A stretch of 64,000 nt of DNA from Homalodisca vitripennis (GCF_021130785.1 NC_060207.1:189804001-189868000), one strand, 5' to 3'. Shown: positions 1-13,687, counted from the stretch's first letter. Made by a program: numbers and translations. The notes: generated from the letters alone by a model not told the origin.

Positions 1-3000
1 TAACTTATTGATGTAAGAGAGATTGATGAACTCAGTAGAGAGCACAATTATGTAACATTGATGCGATAATTAATTATTTTTAATAAACCGTCTGACCCCA
101 AGAAGTTTTTTGAAAGATTAAGTGTAGAAACATAGTGTGAACATAATGTGTAGGAATGGTTAGTATAAATAATGCCTTTCGATAGAGCAAAATTTTCGTT
201 TTTATTTTTTTGGTGAAGTGAATAATGTAAACAAACGCTCATAGATGTATGACAGAAATTGTTAAATATTACAACCAGAAACTTAAACACATAATTTATT
301 TTTATTAAAATGATAAAATCAGATTATCATTTTACTGCACCAAGAACTATATTTAATTATCTCTGATAGGAAGATCGTTTAATACATTAGAAAGAATTGT
401 CTGTACGTCAAATATGACTGCATAAATGTCCTTCTCCGTCACCATTACCACCCCCTGAATTAAAAATACGCTTTAAAAAATCTTTTCTAAAATCAGTAAA
501 AGTTAGATTATTTTCATCTTCAAAGGTATCCTGGAATGTTTTACAGGAAATTTGTCATGGAATGTGCAGAATGATTATTTTTGTCATCCTTTGAATAGTT
601 AAGAACTCATTTTATATCAACTCTGCAATCAACTATCCTGTCTAGTGTTAATGCCATACCCTTATATAGCCTACTGTATAAACAAAAATTACATTATTTC
701 TTCACCATCGCTAGATTTTGTCTTTTTTACAAACTGAAACATATAATTACATTTTTCCAAGGAGGAGGTATTAAGGCAAGATTCTACTTTAACTCCTGAG
801 GGCTCTAGCAAGAAAAGCTCCAGTAATAAAGAATCTAAGAAGATTTGTTATTACTTGAGAAGAAAATTCTTGTACTATCGGTAAACGAATAAACGTAATT
901 ACTTAAAAGTTTTAAAGATGATTCTGTCAAAAAGACCGACAACTAATTGGGCGAGTTGATGAACATTTGACGTTAAGTTCAATTTCATTCTCTATGCAAA
1001 TCACTTCCACTTAATTAACGATGAAACGAAAGCTCCTTCCTTTACCTTGTTGGATACTCGTAGAGCTACGTAGAGCTCGTAGAGCTTTCGTTGTTCGTTC
1101 GTGACCAACGCAGAGATTGTTTACGGCGCGTTTTGGTTTCTTGATTCTGTAACGGACCTTGGTTTTGTTGTTAACCCTACTGAACAAAGTGTTTTCAGAT
1201 GAGATTTAGAAAAACTACAAAAACGTTCGTATGAAACAGCGTAACTTAAAGTCTACTTTTACTGATTTATGAATGTTTGCAGATATAAAAATGAATTTTG
1301 ACCTACTATTTGACATTAGAATTCAGATCTAATATTTATAAACTTTAAAAACTTTAACCCTGTTTAGTATAAATGCTTTGAATAATACATATAACGAATG
1401 TTGATGCTAACTGAATATTTTTACTATCGAAATATATAATGAAAAGTTAAAATTGAAACCATGAACAAAAATTCATAAAGTATATTTAAATAGATTTAAG
1501 AATACTACGAAAAAAATGTTGCTATTAAATCCTTAACTTTGTTAACTCTCAGTATTAAAATACAGGACATTCTCTTAAAGTTTAACTTCATTTGCCAATA
1601 AATGTCAAACACTGAGAACCAATGAAACCTCGTTTAACCTTTTCAAGTTTTTAAGAACACCAGAGTGTATTTTTATACATTCTTAAAATTACTCCTCCCA
1701 GTCCAATAACTATCCAAAATTTAATGTAATTGTAACAAATTAATAATCAGCACTTTATTGAATTCACATTTGAATTTTTTGATTTAGAGGAGCAATTTGA
1801 TATTTAGATTTTTAATTGAATACATTACAGATAGAATCAATAACTCTTAGGTGTTGAAATTTAATGACATAAAATTCCATATTAAGGGTTTTAAGAGTTT
1901 TAAATGTAATGTTACATTATCAATTTTTGAAAAGCTAAACCTTTAGCATCGACACTTTATTTTCCCTGTATATATATATATATATATATATAACGAATTT
2001 TTTTAATAAACTCAACTTTCACTTTTATCTTTTATACAAAAACAGAAAAATCATCCCGTATTCAAAAGATATACGGTTGTACTCGTATGTAACAAAATCC
2101 TTGTTTCCCATATTTCCTTCGAAAATGTACCACCTCGTCAAGAGTTACAACTTAAAAATTTTAACTAGGCAACCGGCGCTCCTTTTATAGGAGCCAATGT
2201 TCCATCACTTTTATTTTGTCAAAAATTGTCGTTATTTATCTAGAAAGATACCCAGTTCATTTTTTTTCAATACCACAATATTTTATTCACATTTTAAGTA
2301 TAAAAATTAAAATTTCATAAGTGTATATCTTTAACATTAAAAGTCAGGCAACAAAATAATACTTTAGATTTGATAAGTTATTCTTAAACATTTTTAAGTA
2401 CCGTGTTTTAAATAATATATATATTGTTTCGTCAAGTAGTAGTAGTAGTTAGAAGCGATTGTGAAGTTTATTGTACGTGATGCAATAACTTTTATATCTC
2501 TTTTATTGGGAAGGAATACAATACGCCATAGAATCCTTCCTAATTAGGTGTTACGTAAAGAAATGTCCAAAATATTAATACTTGATATAACAAGCTAAGC
2601 CAAATGAACGGCATAACTCATCTCCTTATTGGAAAAAGGAACAACACTATAATGTGTATCATCCAACATATCCTCTTCTCATCGTAAAATCGAAAAATAA
2701 GTAAAATAAAATGATTATTAAATATATCTAACACTACGGTTGTATAGTCCGTACGGGATATTAAACAAATGTTGTTTATTGAATAGTCTTCATAAATTAA
2801 TGGTAATTTAATTGGCTTATTTTCTAATATCCAATGCTTTGTTTTATTTATATTTCTGTGCAAAGATGTTTTAAAGGGACATAACTTTAATTTTATATAT
2901 ATAATGCAGGCGAGTTCTAAACATTACGATGGGATTGTATAGTACACTAAATAAAGAGTCCAGTAAACAAATGAAAAAATGTGTCTATTTTGATATTTAT

Positions 3001-3219
3001 TGTTAAAAGGATTGCTATGAAAAAGTAAATGAAGACAAACACTGTATAAATATTTACAAAACAAATTTAATTGGAAGGAATCATAAATAAATTGAAGATG
3101 AAGATGAAATAAAAGCATTAATGGTATATTAATGCCAGCAGAACGAAGAAGTCTGGACCTATTTCGATATGTGTGGGCCAGAAAATGGGTATCGCAGTTA
3201 ACGACTGCGTATTAATCGA
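1..3219. other. AT-rich intergenic DNA, no gene seen
   Basis: Only incidental short open frames, a TA microsatellite (1969-1992) and a short cgtagagct triplication at about 1058-1087. Coding statistics and splice signals give no support for genes. Confidence 0.7.
1969..1992. repeat. (TA)12 microsatellite
   Basis: Uninterrupted alternating TA. Confidence 0.95.
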
Positions 3220-3345
3220 ATGGGGGTCTCGATGTTGTGGTTGGCAGTCGACCGAACGACGCGACGCGACGCAACGAGGCGCGAGGTAACGATCGCCACA
3301 CAAAACGATAACTACTCAACAACTGTTGGCGGAGAGTCGTGACTG
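3220..3345 (+). repeat. Solitary unit of the 106-bp repeat family
   Basis: Contains gttgtggttggcagtcgacc, gacgcaacgaggcgcgaggt, aacgatcgccacacaaaacg and ctgttggcggagagtcgtga, the same series of blocks as the tandem array at 10.66-11.23 kb. It lies 7 kb away as a single diverged unit. Confidence 0.6.
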
Positions 3346-3520
3346 CAGCTCCACTCCTGTACAGTCCGGGAATTTATATCCTGCTTAAGGACATCATTAG
3401 AATACACTCGGCTCTGGGAGTTTTTAAGTAGTCGGTGAACGTGATGATGGTAATGCAAGACCATAGCTGACTGCATAATCATTGTAATATTTTGTAGATC
3501 ACGATGTCTGCAGTTGCGTT

Positions 3521-4172
3521 CTTTATTGGCTGAGCTTTAGCAAAACGTACCACTGTGGGGTAGAAATATTTCATTTCTGTCTGTCTGTCCGCACGATATT
3601 TCGAAAACGAAATTACTTGTAAACTTGAAAATGTACATGAGGCTTCATTTCTGTTTGAGGACCACTGAGCTCGGATGGTGCATGTCACTCCATGATATTT
3701 GGCTGAGCGTTAGCGAATAATTTTACATTGGTCTTATGGGTTTCTGTGATAGCAATAAGAAAAAAACAGAATAAATAAACTAGCAAAGTCAATGTACACA
3801 TAAGAGATTCAAATATTTGACATGGTTGTACATGTTTTCTAACAATTCCAATACATATAACATCATTGTTAGTTTATACAATTGGTGTGAAGCCTTATTA
3901 TTTAAAGACACTAGAAAATCAATTTAATGAACAAAAATGCGATTGTATCATGTAGCAAGATATGTCGAGAAAGACTTCGTATGTACTCTGTAAATTTTGC
4001 AAGAAATTTCATTTCTAAATAAATGAATTTTAGGATAACACTTTTTTTTATTGTGTTTTGTGTGTCTATCTGTCCGGAGGACAATTCGAGAGTGAAATGA
4101 GATACGTTTGGAATTGGCAAGCAACCTCAGCGAAGCCTGTTACGACACATAGCGTGACGTGTTCCTACCTTG
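3521..4172 (+). repeat. Dispersed repeat family 'TTGGCTGAGC', copy 1
   Basis: Begins tattggctgagctttagcaa and ends near ctcagcgaagcctgttacga. It shares order and sequence blocks (ctgtctgtccgcacgata, gaggcttcatttct, catgtcactccatgatattt, ggctgagcgttagcgaata) with 38049-38626 and partly with 32107-32400. No coding content; probably a non-autonomous transposon. Short open frames here are shadows. Confidence 0.65.
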
Positions 4173-7100
4173 TTTATTTCTAGTATAACTGTTTTTAATC
4201 ACGAGCTATCAAGCTTTATTGTTTAAGACTAATTTAAAGATCATTGTCAATTCCCAATAAAAAATTACTTACTTCTAAAGAAATTAATATTAAAGCCTTC
4301 AGTTCCGAGACTAATGACATATCTTCAAATGAACAAATCAAATGTTTCAATAAAATTAAGACCTAGTTCGTGTGAAACACGTTTCGCTTCAAATGAGTTA
4401 TTCCCTTCCGCGAAAGGGTTCAAAATAGGTCGGTGGGTGGAAAAAACCAAGGAAAACACGGATCTTAAGCTGCGTTTAAATACTTCAATATTCTTATGTC
4501 ATATTCAGGACTTTAGCAGCACTTTAAGCACAAACAGACATTGTTTTGTAAAAATTGCTAATGTGTTTAGCAAATAGTTGGTTAAATAGAGCGCAATGTA
4601 GGGTGAAAACTACACAAATAGAAGAGTATAGTTGTTCAAACTTTTCAAATGCACTAATAATAAATGGCCTTTCATCCTTCAGTCAAAATATAAAATATAA
4701 TTTTAAGTTGCAAGGGATGACAAAAATCGCAACACAACACGTTTTAAAGCACTGTAGAAGAAATTTGACAATGTTCGTGAAATTTTGTGCTGTTGAGATC
4801 AGTGTTGTGGTCGAGCTCGTGGTTACAGAGTATCAATATCATGGTAGCTTGAGCCCGGCTGGCAGATGGTCGCGTATTGGCGGGAATTGGTGCAATCAGC
4901 TGACCACAAATGACGTCACAGCTCGATGACTGTTGTCCTCATAACACGTTCCTCGTATAGTGATGAAAATATGCTACCGTTCTAGAGTCTAGATAGAACG
5001 ATAGAAGAATTTTCCGTAAAAAAGAATCGATTATCAGCAAGGCTAGTTTCTGTGGAGGTAGAAATGAGAGGAGTCGAAGGTATAAAAAAGTAGCAGGAAT
5101 GTTTCTTAGATTATATATTTCCCAACTTCATACAATTAAAAAAGGACACCAGATTCAAAAATAATAGTTATGTCACAGTCAGACAACTAGATAAAGAGAC
5201 CGAATGTCCCCGTTTAAGTCTGTCGGTTTAATTAGCGGAAGCTGATTAGGGGCGATTTCTCAATCGATTTCAAGAAAAACCAGCTCGCGGCTTCCGGACT
5301 ATTATAAAAGTAATAACTTTACACATTGCCATCAAAATAATAAAATCTATTAAAATTTAAAAACGGTTTTTGCAGTTTGTAATAATGATTTAAATATATT
5401 TTACAACAGTTTTTCAGTATACGATTATTTACAATGGGATTAATTGTTTTTTCAATGCCCGTAATCCTGTGTTGCAATGGCTATTGTTAAGTTCCACTCA
5501 ACATTGCTGGTTTAGACAGTAAGTTCAAGTGATGATGAATGGATGGATGTGCTAACGGTAACTCAAACACGAGCAGAAGTGTTTAGTTGAACTGTCACGC
5601 AAAATGACGTCATCGATAGCACGAACGCGAGAATGTAGTTTCTACTTACTTCATTGTTTTGCATATGAAAACTAGTTGTTAATCTCCAAGGTTGTATTCT
5701 AGATAGGAACATTAAATGTATTTTTAGGATTTTATTGTTGCTATACATAAATCCCTTAATTGCCTTATAGAACCGATTCTTATAAAGGAAAATTAACAAA
5801 ATATAAATACTGTATAAAACAACTTCTTACAAGGATTGGACCAGGTTACAAAGGAATAAAATAAGGGTTGCCAATCATGAAATGAAAAATGCCTTTATTA
5901 AAGAGGCGGAGTTAGGGTTATTAAACTCTCTCTACTCAACCTCATAATTTATACAGAAGATTTACAATACTTGTAAATAATAACATTAAATAATAATAAA
6001 TAATAAATTTGTAATAATAATTTGTAAATAATAAAATTAAAATATAATAATAATAAATTATTATTTATTACTAAAATTAAGAATTATTATGATTTTGTAC
6101 ATTTTTTAATATTTTTTAGGGTTTTTAAAATATTTTTTAGGGTTTTTAAAATTTTTTTTAGGTTTAAAAAAATATGTTTTTAGGATTAAAAAAATATTTT
6201 TTAGGTTTTTTAAATATTTTTTTATTTGGTTTTTTTTATAGAAATGAAGCTGGACTTTCTGAACCAATGAACAAGTGAAGAGATCAGATGATCTTTGCAA
6301 TCAGCTGTCCGTGCGTAGCCAGTTGCTGCATTAGCTCATTTGTTACATACAAAAACGCATATTAACATAGTAACACAAATTAATATTAGAGTGAAAATTG
6401 TACTAACAAATAATACAAATATTATAAAATAACTATTTTGTAGATAAATGTTATTTAGTATTTTTTAACCCTTTCAAACCATTTCATTTCGATCTTCACC
6501 AAAATTAACGTGGCTGTCGTCAATTTATTTTAGTAAACATCGTAGTGTAGTACAAATTGGATCTTGGCTCGTAAATTATTATGATAATTTAACTCATATG
6601 TTATATAAATAACACAGTTTTCAATTTATAGTGTTATTGATATTTAAGGAATACTAATATAATGTTTGATGTGATAATAATGTTGTTTGTCATTTCTAAA
6701 ATTTTATATTTATTGACTTTAAATCCGCAAGGATTCATGTAAAATTATTATAATATTTCTAAATTTTATAACGGTCCATTCTCTGGTTCCTAAAAAATTG
6801 TAACGTAATTAACAGAGGCTCAGCACGTTCATGCCCTAAGAATATAATTTATTGAGACAATATTTATACTTAGCTTTTACTCAGTATGGGAGGTTTTAAA
6901 ATAGAACATAAATAAATTATATGCACATATTCCTAAGTGTAAAAGTATGAGTAAGTGAGAGAAGTGAAAGCAGGTGTATAAAGAAATCGATAAGTAGCCG
7001 ACAAAAAAACTATCACAGCGGAGACTGATTGGGTGATTTCCGGACATTTGTTGCTGTGACAGAGAAACTAGAAGAAATGCGATCCTAATTACTTCCAGGT

Positions 7101-8002
7101 ACCCACCGGCACGAATCTAACTTCCTAACTGGGATTGTATCTACTCGCATGGGCGTATACAAGAGGGGGCTAAGGGAGCTCGACTTGCCCTCCGAAATTT
7201 TGAATAACATGCATTAAAATTGTATTCAGTAGTTTTTTCAGATAGAACACGTTTATGTGGTCTCAAAGCTAAAACATTTGCAGTGGGAAGACTCCTAATC
7301 CTCTATATGTGCAGGGTATTTTATAATTCCTTAACAACCCAGTGAGTCAGATCACCCCCGAAATAATTTTCTACATACGTCACTGTCTACTCGTATGGTA
7401 GATTTCGCTAAATTCGTGATCTCATCGATTTCCTCGAACAAATGATATATTGTGTAAATCAAATGGAAATAAACTTTAAGTAAATCCAGACCTTTAGCGA
7501 AAAAATTACACTAAATGACTGATCAAGGAAAACTCATAGGTAAAACTAAGAAATTGGGTTATTTTTAATTCCTGGGATCCAATCTACTGTGATTTGAAAC
7601 TAAAGTAAAAACTATTAGAATCTACGAAACTATGAAACATAATGCTAGGGAATATTGTTACAGTGTTATTTGATACTGATTATTTATAAGCCGTGAGCTC
7701 ATCGGTTTTAGGGTTCTGCTTCAACGGAATTAAAGTGTTTAGCAATTTCTGAAATCTCAGAAACTACTAAATCAAATGTCGTTAAGTTTGTTTGAACATT
7801 ATCATTAGGTATACGATTCGGAAATGGCTCTGAAGATCAAGAGAAGGATATTTACTAACTGAATCCAGAATGTTTGGAATTACCTTTAAAAATGATGGCC
7901 CACGGCTCCTCTGTTAACTGAAGCGCTAGACAAAAGCTAGTTACACCATTATTGTAGTAGCGTCAACATACAATATAATCTACGAATGTTATAAAAATTT
8001 AT
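4173..8002. other. AT-rich intergenic DNA, no gene seen
   Basis: Contains the low-complexity tract at 5970-6240. The 124-residue open frame at 4555-4929 lacks an ATG at its first codon and resembles no family. A slightly G-rich segment at 7140-7200 may be a repeat end. Confidence 0.6.
6104..6240. repeat. Low-complexity degenerate tandem, ttttttagg(g)ttttaaaata
   Basis: Seven or so units of about 18-21 bases built on tttttaggg and runs of T/A. An AT-rich taa/ata tract (5970-6070) lies just upstream. The Lys-Asn-rich open frame on the minus strand is a by-product. Confidence 0.8.
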
Positions 8003-8979
8003 ATCATGGTCGTTATATATTGATTTTGTCAGAAATAGACGTGATCAATTTGGGTGTATCAAATCCTTAAGTGATTTGATAATCTCCACCCGAATGTGAT
8101 ATGATTTGCGAGGTTTGGTCATCATATATTGAATTTGTCAGAAATAAACGTGATCAACTTGGGTGTATCAAATCCTTCAAAGATTTGGCAATCTCCACCC
8201 GACTGTGATATGATTTGCAAGGTTTGGTCACCATATATTGAATTTCTCAGAAATAAACGTGATCAATTTGGGTGTATCAAATCCTTCAATGATTTGATAA
8301 TCTCCACCCGACTGTGATATGATTTGCGAGGTTTGGTCATCATTTTGTCAGAAATAGACGTGATCAATTTGGGTTTATCAAACCCGTCAATGATTTGATA
8401 ATCACTACCCGACTCTGATATTATTTGTGAGGTTTGGTCATCATGTATTGATTTTGTCAGAAATAAACGTGATCAATTTGGGTGTATCAAATACTTCGAT
8501 GATTTGACAATCTCCACCCTACTCTGATATGATTTGCGAGGTTTGATCATGATATATTGATTTTCTCAGAAATAAACGTGATCAATTTGGGTGTATCAAA
8601 TCCTTCAATGATTTCATAATCTCCACCCGACTCTGATATGATTTGCGAGGTTTGGTCATCATAATATATTGATTTTATGAGAACTAAATGTGATCAATTT
8701 GGGTGTATCAAATCCTTCAATGATTTCATAATCCCCCACCCGACTCTGAAATGATTTGCGAGGTTTGATCATTTTGATTTTGTCAGAACTAAACGTGATC
8801 AATTTGGGTGTATCAAACCCTTCAATGATTTGACAATCTCCACCCGACTCTAATATGATTTGCAAGGTTTGATCATCATATATTGATTTTGTCAGAAATA
8901 GACGTGATCAATTTGAGTGTATCAAATCCTTCAATGATTTGATAATCTCCACCCGACTCTGATATGGTTTGTGAGATGT
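8003..8979 (+). repeat. Tandem array, nine units of about 109 bp
   Basis: The block gtgatcaatttgggtgtatc recurs at about 8041, 8150, 8259, 8360, 8469, 8578, 8690, 8795 and 8905. Each is followed by a tttgataatctccacccgac block and gatttgcgaggtttggtcat. Units differ by scattered substitutions and small indels, so the array is fairly old. Short open frames within it are incidental. Confidence 0.9.
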
Positions 8980-9428
8980 TCAGTTCACGTTATGTAATTC
9001 TGTACATATCTAGGATATCGTTACAGAAATAGGCGCAATCTTTAAGAAAACTCGTTAATCGACATAGTTGTAGTATTATGCGAAACAGACCGAGGTGTGG
9101 TTTGTCAGGTGCCGCGAAGGCTTCAAGGTCCCAGATACGTTGGCTCAAGAGCCTTACTGGCGGTACGCCAGCGTTACGGTTAAACATTAGAATTATAATT
9201 CGAGTTCTCAGGCCTTACCAATGTGGGAGGCTTGGGAATGTTCACGTTGGAGATTTGAACTGATTTAAAACCCAAATTAGTAAACGGGATGTTAACGAAA
9301 TCCTTTGAACGAAAAGTAAACAAATATCGGTAAAAAACAAACCAAGGTCGAGCGTGTCATCCGGGTGATTACTGGGCGATCCTACGTTATAAAAACACGA
9401 ATAAAAAAAGCTCATCGTAAACGCTAAA

Positions 9429-9837
9429 AGGGCACGCTTGTTAACTGTTGGCCGTGGATCGTAGTGTCCACATAGGGCTGCAGTTTATAACTGCGTTATA
9501 AATTAAAGCTCGTCTAAAAACCATAAATTTATCATTTCAGAAACTTCAGAAGAGTTTAGTCTCTCAAACCTTATGCATTGGCAAAAAATAAGGGTGTTTG
9601 TTAATACTATTTTTATAACAATTTATATTCAGTACAGATTTTTCTATAAAATCTATGTATTGAATATAAATAATAAAAAAATAATCTTAAAAATAACTGT
9701 ATAGTTAACAATTTATTAACGAGATATTGAAATCTAAGTTTCTAAAATGAAACGTTAATGGATTTGAGAAGAGTTATTAAGTTTCGTGTTAAAAACGGAG
9801 CCTGAGGGGTGCGGCCAACAGCTAACTAGCGTGCCCT
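9429..9837. mobile_element. MITE-like element with 27-bp terminal inverted repeats
   Basis: The left end AGGGCACGCTTGTTAACTGT (9429) and the reverse complement of the right end, AGGGCACGCTAGTTAGCTGT (from 9837), match in about 25 of 27 positions. The 409-bp interior has no coding capacity and contains a small hairpin, GCAGTT-tat-AACTGC, near 9480-9495. A target duplication could not be fixed (aacgctaa and cttaaaat flank it), so the superfamily is unassigned. Confidence 0.65.
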
Positions 9838-10396
9838 CTTAAAATCGATAACTTAATTTGACACCCTGTAATGAGGTTAGTTCATCGATGTTTTCAAATT
9901 TGAGTTGGTTTTCATAAAAAGTTTTATCCTCGAAAAACGTTTTACACCTCAAATAAATGTAAACGACTAATAGGCTATTCTGTGTGTAATATCGTACAGT
10001 ACATCAGCAGTTTTGAGCTGCGAAACTTGAACCCGTCCTAGAGGTCGGCACGAGTTGCGAACGTGTGGAGTGATGTCACGCGTGCTCACTGACACGTGAG
10101 TGCATCGTGAGCACTGCACTTATTCCTTGGAGACTCTGTAGATTCACAATTGATGGTCTAAAATTGCTGGATGTTTAAGTTTTGGTTTTATTGGAGTTAC
10201 GTAGTGATTGCGTTCCTTAACAAACCAACATTTAAATAAGATAGTTTCTTATATCCTCGGAATTAGTATTTGTCACGAATTGTAAATATTTATTGATGTT
10301 ATTATTTTTAACAGAGTAATCAATTATGTATAGTTATGTACACATATACTCGCATAATAAAAAAGGCTATGCGAATATTTATTTCAATTCTATTTC

Positions 10397-10620
10397 ACCT
10401 TCCGCTTAGTGCAGGGTCTGAAACCTGACGCTGTCACAGACTTGACTCCTGGAATCTGGAGTCAACGTCCGTCTGTAGAGATCCAAGAAATTCGGCACAT
10501 TCTAAGGCAAAGAGGACACATCTTCATCTAAATTACACTTTATTTTGTGATTTAGGTGTCTCTGACGTCGAAATAATGAAAAAAGATAGTTTTGAGTTTG
10601 AACAGTTCATAGACTTTTTT
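10397..10620 (-). repeat. Dispersed repeat family 'GCACTAAGCGGA', copy 1
   Basis: In the minus orientation it contains acgtcagagacaccta, ggatctctacagacggacgt, tgactccagattccagg, gtctgtgacagcgtcagg and tgcactaagcgga. The same blocks in the opposite orientation occur at 12560-12737 and 55990-56281. Confidence 0.65.
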
Positions 10621-10654
10621 GTTTATCTCGCTGGAAAAATTATTTCAGTTTTGA

Positions 10655-11228
10655 GATGCAACAAGGCGCAAGGCGTGTGGTAACGATCGCCACAGAAAAT
10701 GATAACTACTATACTCCAAATTGTTGCCAGAGAAATGTTACTGCAGCATACTGGCAAGCAGTCGACGCGACGCACCAGCTGTGAGTTTACCATTGCCACA
10801 GAAAACGATAACTACTATTCTCCAAATTGTTGCCAGAGAAATGTTACTGCTGCATACTGGCAAGCAGTCGACGCGACGCACCAGCTGTGAGTTTACCATT
10901 GCCACAGAAAACGATAACTACTATTCTCCAAATTGTTGCCAGAGAAATGTTACTGCTGCATACTGGCAAGCAGTCGACGCGATGCACCAGGTGTGAGTTT
11001 ACCATTGCCACAGACAACGATAACTACTGTACTCCAAACTGTTGCCAGAGAGACGTGATTGTAGCGTAGTGGTTGGCTGACTACGCGACGCACGAGGCAT
11101 GGGGTAACGATCGCTACACAAAACAATAACTATTCTAGTCGAAACTCTTCGCAGAATCGTGATTGCATCGTTGTGGTTGGCAGCCACCGCGATACAACAA
11201 GGCAGATGGCGTGAGGTAACAATCAGGA
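10655..11228 (+). repeat. Tandem array, about five units of 106 bp
   Basis: Unit landmarks (gatcgccaca or its variant ccattgccac) fall near 10684, 10790, 10896, 11002 and 11108. The middle units (10797-11008) are almost identical, the outer ones diverged, as expected for unequal exchange. The unit is relatively GC- and CpG-rich. Open frames here repeat the same peptide in different frames and are not genes. Confidence 0.85.
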
Positions 11229-11737
11229 GTAAAAATATATAATGCATAAATTTGAGCACGATTGAAATTATTTTTTTTTATCCTTTAGTAATTCAGTATA
11301 GTATTAATACGTTTTATTGAATTAAAAATAAACTTTGCAATTCCAAATGATTGTAGTTTTGTTATAGGAAAAATAGGGATTACTTTATCACGTTCTGTAA
11401 ATTTCCTGACGATACAAAGGAAGACAACGATCGCACAGGTATAGCTGGCGAAATGGACCGCAACTGAATTAAAGTGGTTTATTAAGTTTCTAATGTTCTA
11501 AAAAAATGTATAGTTAGTCCAACGTGAAGTTATGATTAAAACCGCAACACAAATAAAGACATTGTCTGTGAACAACTTTGATAAGATGTTATGGTTATGG
11601 GCAGATTAGCTATGAATGCAAAGCATTGACATTCTGAAATATGCTCTCGCAGTCCCTAATTACTATCTGAGTTGCGTAATATACGAAGGGTATTAATATG
11701 ATTCCACAATACGGGGAAGTTGCACTGGTGTAGTATG

Positions 11738-11862
11738 ATATGCAAATATGTTCTCATGTTTGGTACATACACTAATTAGTAGAGCAGACTGGAGAGTGGT
11801 TGAACTATTAGCCACTCAGTACAATGTGTCAGTTTACCATTAGTGTTGATGAAGGCAGCACA
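11738..11862 (+). repeat. Dispersed repeat pair member A
   Basis: Shares tgcaaatatgttctcatgtt, tggtacat, gtggttgaactattagccac and gtgtcagtttaccattagtg with 16904-17010. The pattern could be the 5' end of a retroelement, but no coding part follows. Confidence 0.55.
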
Positions 11863-12559
11863 AACTGCGCTATCATGAGCCAAACTCCCTAATGACAGTG
11901 TAACCTAAAATTCAACGTCCTCATGTGACATCACGTGACCCAGTAAATTACGTTTGTGTTGGTTTGATAAGTAAATATTTCAACAGGATATCGAACATTG
12001 AAATAAGCTGCAATATTGTTGAGGTGGGTATACCAATATAATTGACTAAACTTTTATTTAAACAGATTTAAGATAGTGTTTTGGAGCTGTATGAAATTAA
12101 AGACCTAGTGGCTCAAATATTTAATACAGTGGTTTATGTGTTTGAAAATTAACAAATGTAATATACAAATTTTACACAAGAATTATGAACCGAATAAGTT
12201 CATTTATAATTAAACTAGACCTTTACTAATATTAAAGTGAGACACACATTAATTTATGTTTAGGAAAACCATTTAATTATTAGTGGTCAATTACATAGAG
12301 ACGTGTTATTGAACGACTTCATTGTATTAACGTCGGGCAAAAAATAATTTGAACCTCTATATTTTCACGATTTCAAAGCTTCCACATCTAATAAAATATA
12401 TTCAACACAATCCACACCGTTACATATATACGACACCAAAGCAGGGAAAGAATACATCCCACAACTTCATTCATGCAAATTGGCGTCCAACACCTGGAGA
12501 TTCATCCAAAAATTTCTAATCATTACAAATTTACACAAAAACGGCAGGCAAGATAAAAC

Positions 12560-12737
12560 AACCTGTTACCTTTTTAGCTTAGATTAAGGCGTCTCAGATG
12601 TTGAAACAATGTTGAAAAGCTCGTTTTGAGCTTCTTCGTCACCGACTTTTTAGGATCTCACCAGACGGACGTTGACTCCAGATTCCAGGAACCAAGTCTG
12701 TGACAGCGTCAGGTTTCAGACGCTGCACTAAGCAAAG
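12560..12737 (+). repeat. Dispersed repeat family 'GCACTAAGCGGA', copy 2 (inverted relative to copy 1)
   Basis: Positions 12653-12736 match the reverse complement of 10400-10484 at roughly nine bases in ten (ggacgttgactccagattcc, tctgtgacagcgtcaggttt, gctgcactaagc). The pair flanks a 2.2-kb segment. Confidence 0.7.
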
Positions 12738-13687
12738 GAAAATGGAGCTGCACTCAACATATCGGTTTAGAGATGCAGTATGTAATTTCACTTTTCTAGG
12801 AGGCATTTATTCATTGATTTAGTATAATATATACTTTAGTAAGATAGATTTCATGTAAGTGATTGATTATCTCGAAATAACATTACGGCCATGAACAGAT
12901 ACGAAGAACCTGTAGTTCACACAGAAATCTTGCAGAAATGTAGAAGCTCATAATTTAAACACAATGAATATGCATGAAACAATCAACAGACAATGATTTA
13001 TGGTGTGGGATTCAACAAGGATTTGGCATGAAATCCTATTTAGAAGCACAGTAGTCCTGCTTGTTTCTCTAGGCCAGATCCTGCCTATCTCACTGCACCA
13101 GAAGGCCGGATGTGAGGTGCTGATACAGTTTGTGATACACGTGGAACTGAAGAAATGCGAACCAGTGTGAGGTGTTAGCACAGTAACATACCTGTAATGC
13201 TACAGTATATGTGGAATTGGGAGATTGCGATAAGCTGACGGACTGTATAATATATATTCTGTGTCCCACGAATGTGCTAACGTTTTTGAGCAATCACCTG
13301 ATGGGTTAATATCAGTTAAATTACATGGATATTTGAGAACATGTTGGAACATATTCAGCACTCTACCTTATCATTTGGAGTTGGTATCTGAAGAAGAAAA
13401 AAGTTGTGAGTACCGCTAATAATACATAGTTTACCCGGCAGCAATATAATGACATTTCATTATGTTAGATAATTGAATAGTTACTTTTTTCACAATCGAT
13501 AGTTATTATTTTCACCAAATAGTAAAACATCTGTAGTTAAATAAACCCTAGTGTTTACTGCCGTTTAAACTATATATTGCTTTCAGTAGCCCAAATTAGT
13601 TTTTTTTGCAGATATCAACGTCCAAATGTAAAAGCATATTTAAATGTATGAAGTAATTTAGAAACAATTGACTGACATATTTGGGCT

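Larger units (their letters stand above)
11229..13687. other. Intergenic DNA between the 106-bp and 176-bp arrays
   Basis: Holds repeat copies at 11738-11862 and 12560-12737. The rest shows no coding signal. Confidence 0.6.

Noticed and set aside
4555..4929. 124-residue open frame
   Set aside because: No ATG at its first codon, no domain, no splice context; length is possible by chance in 64 kb.
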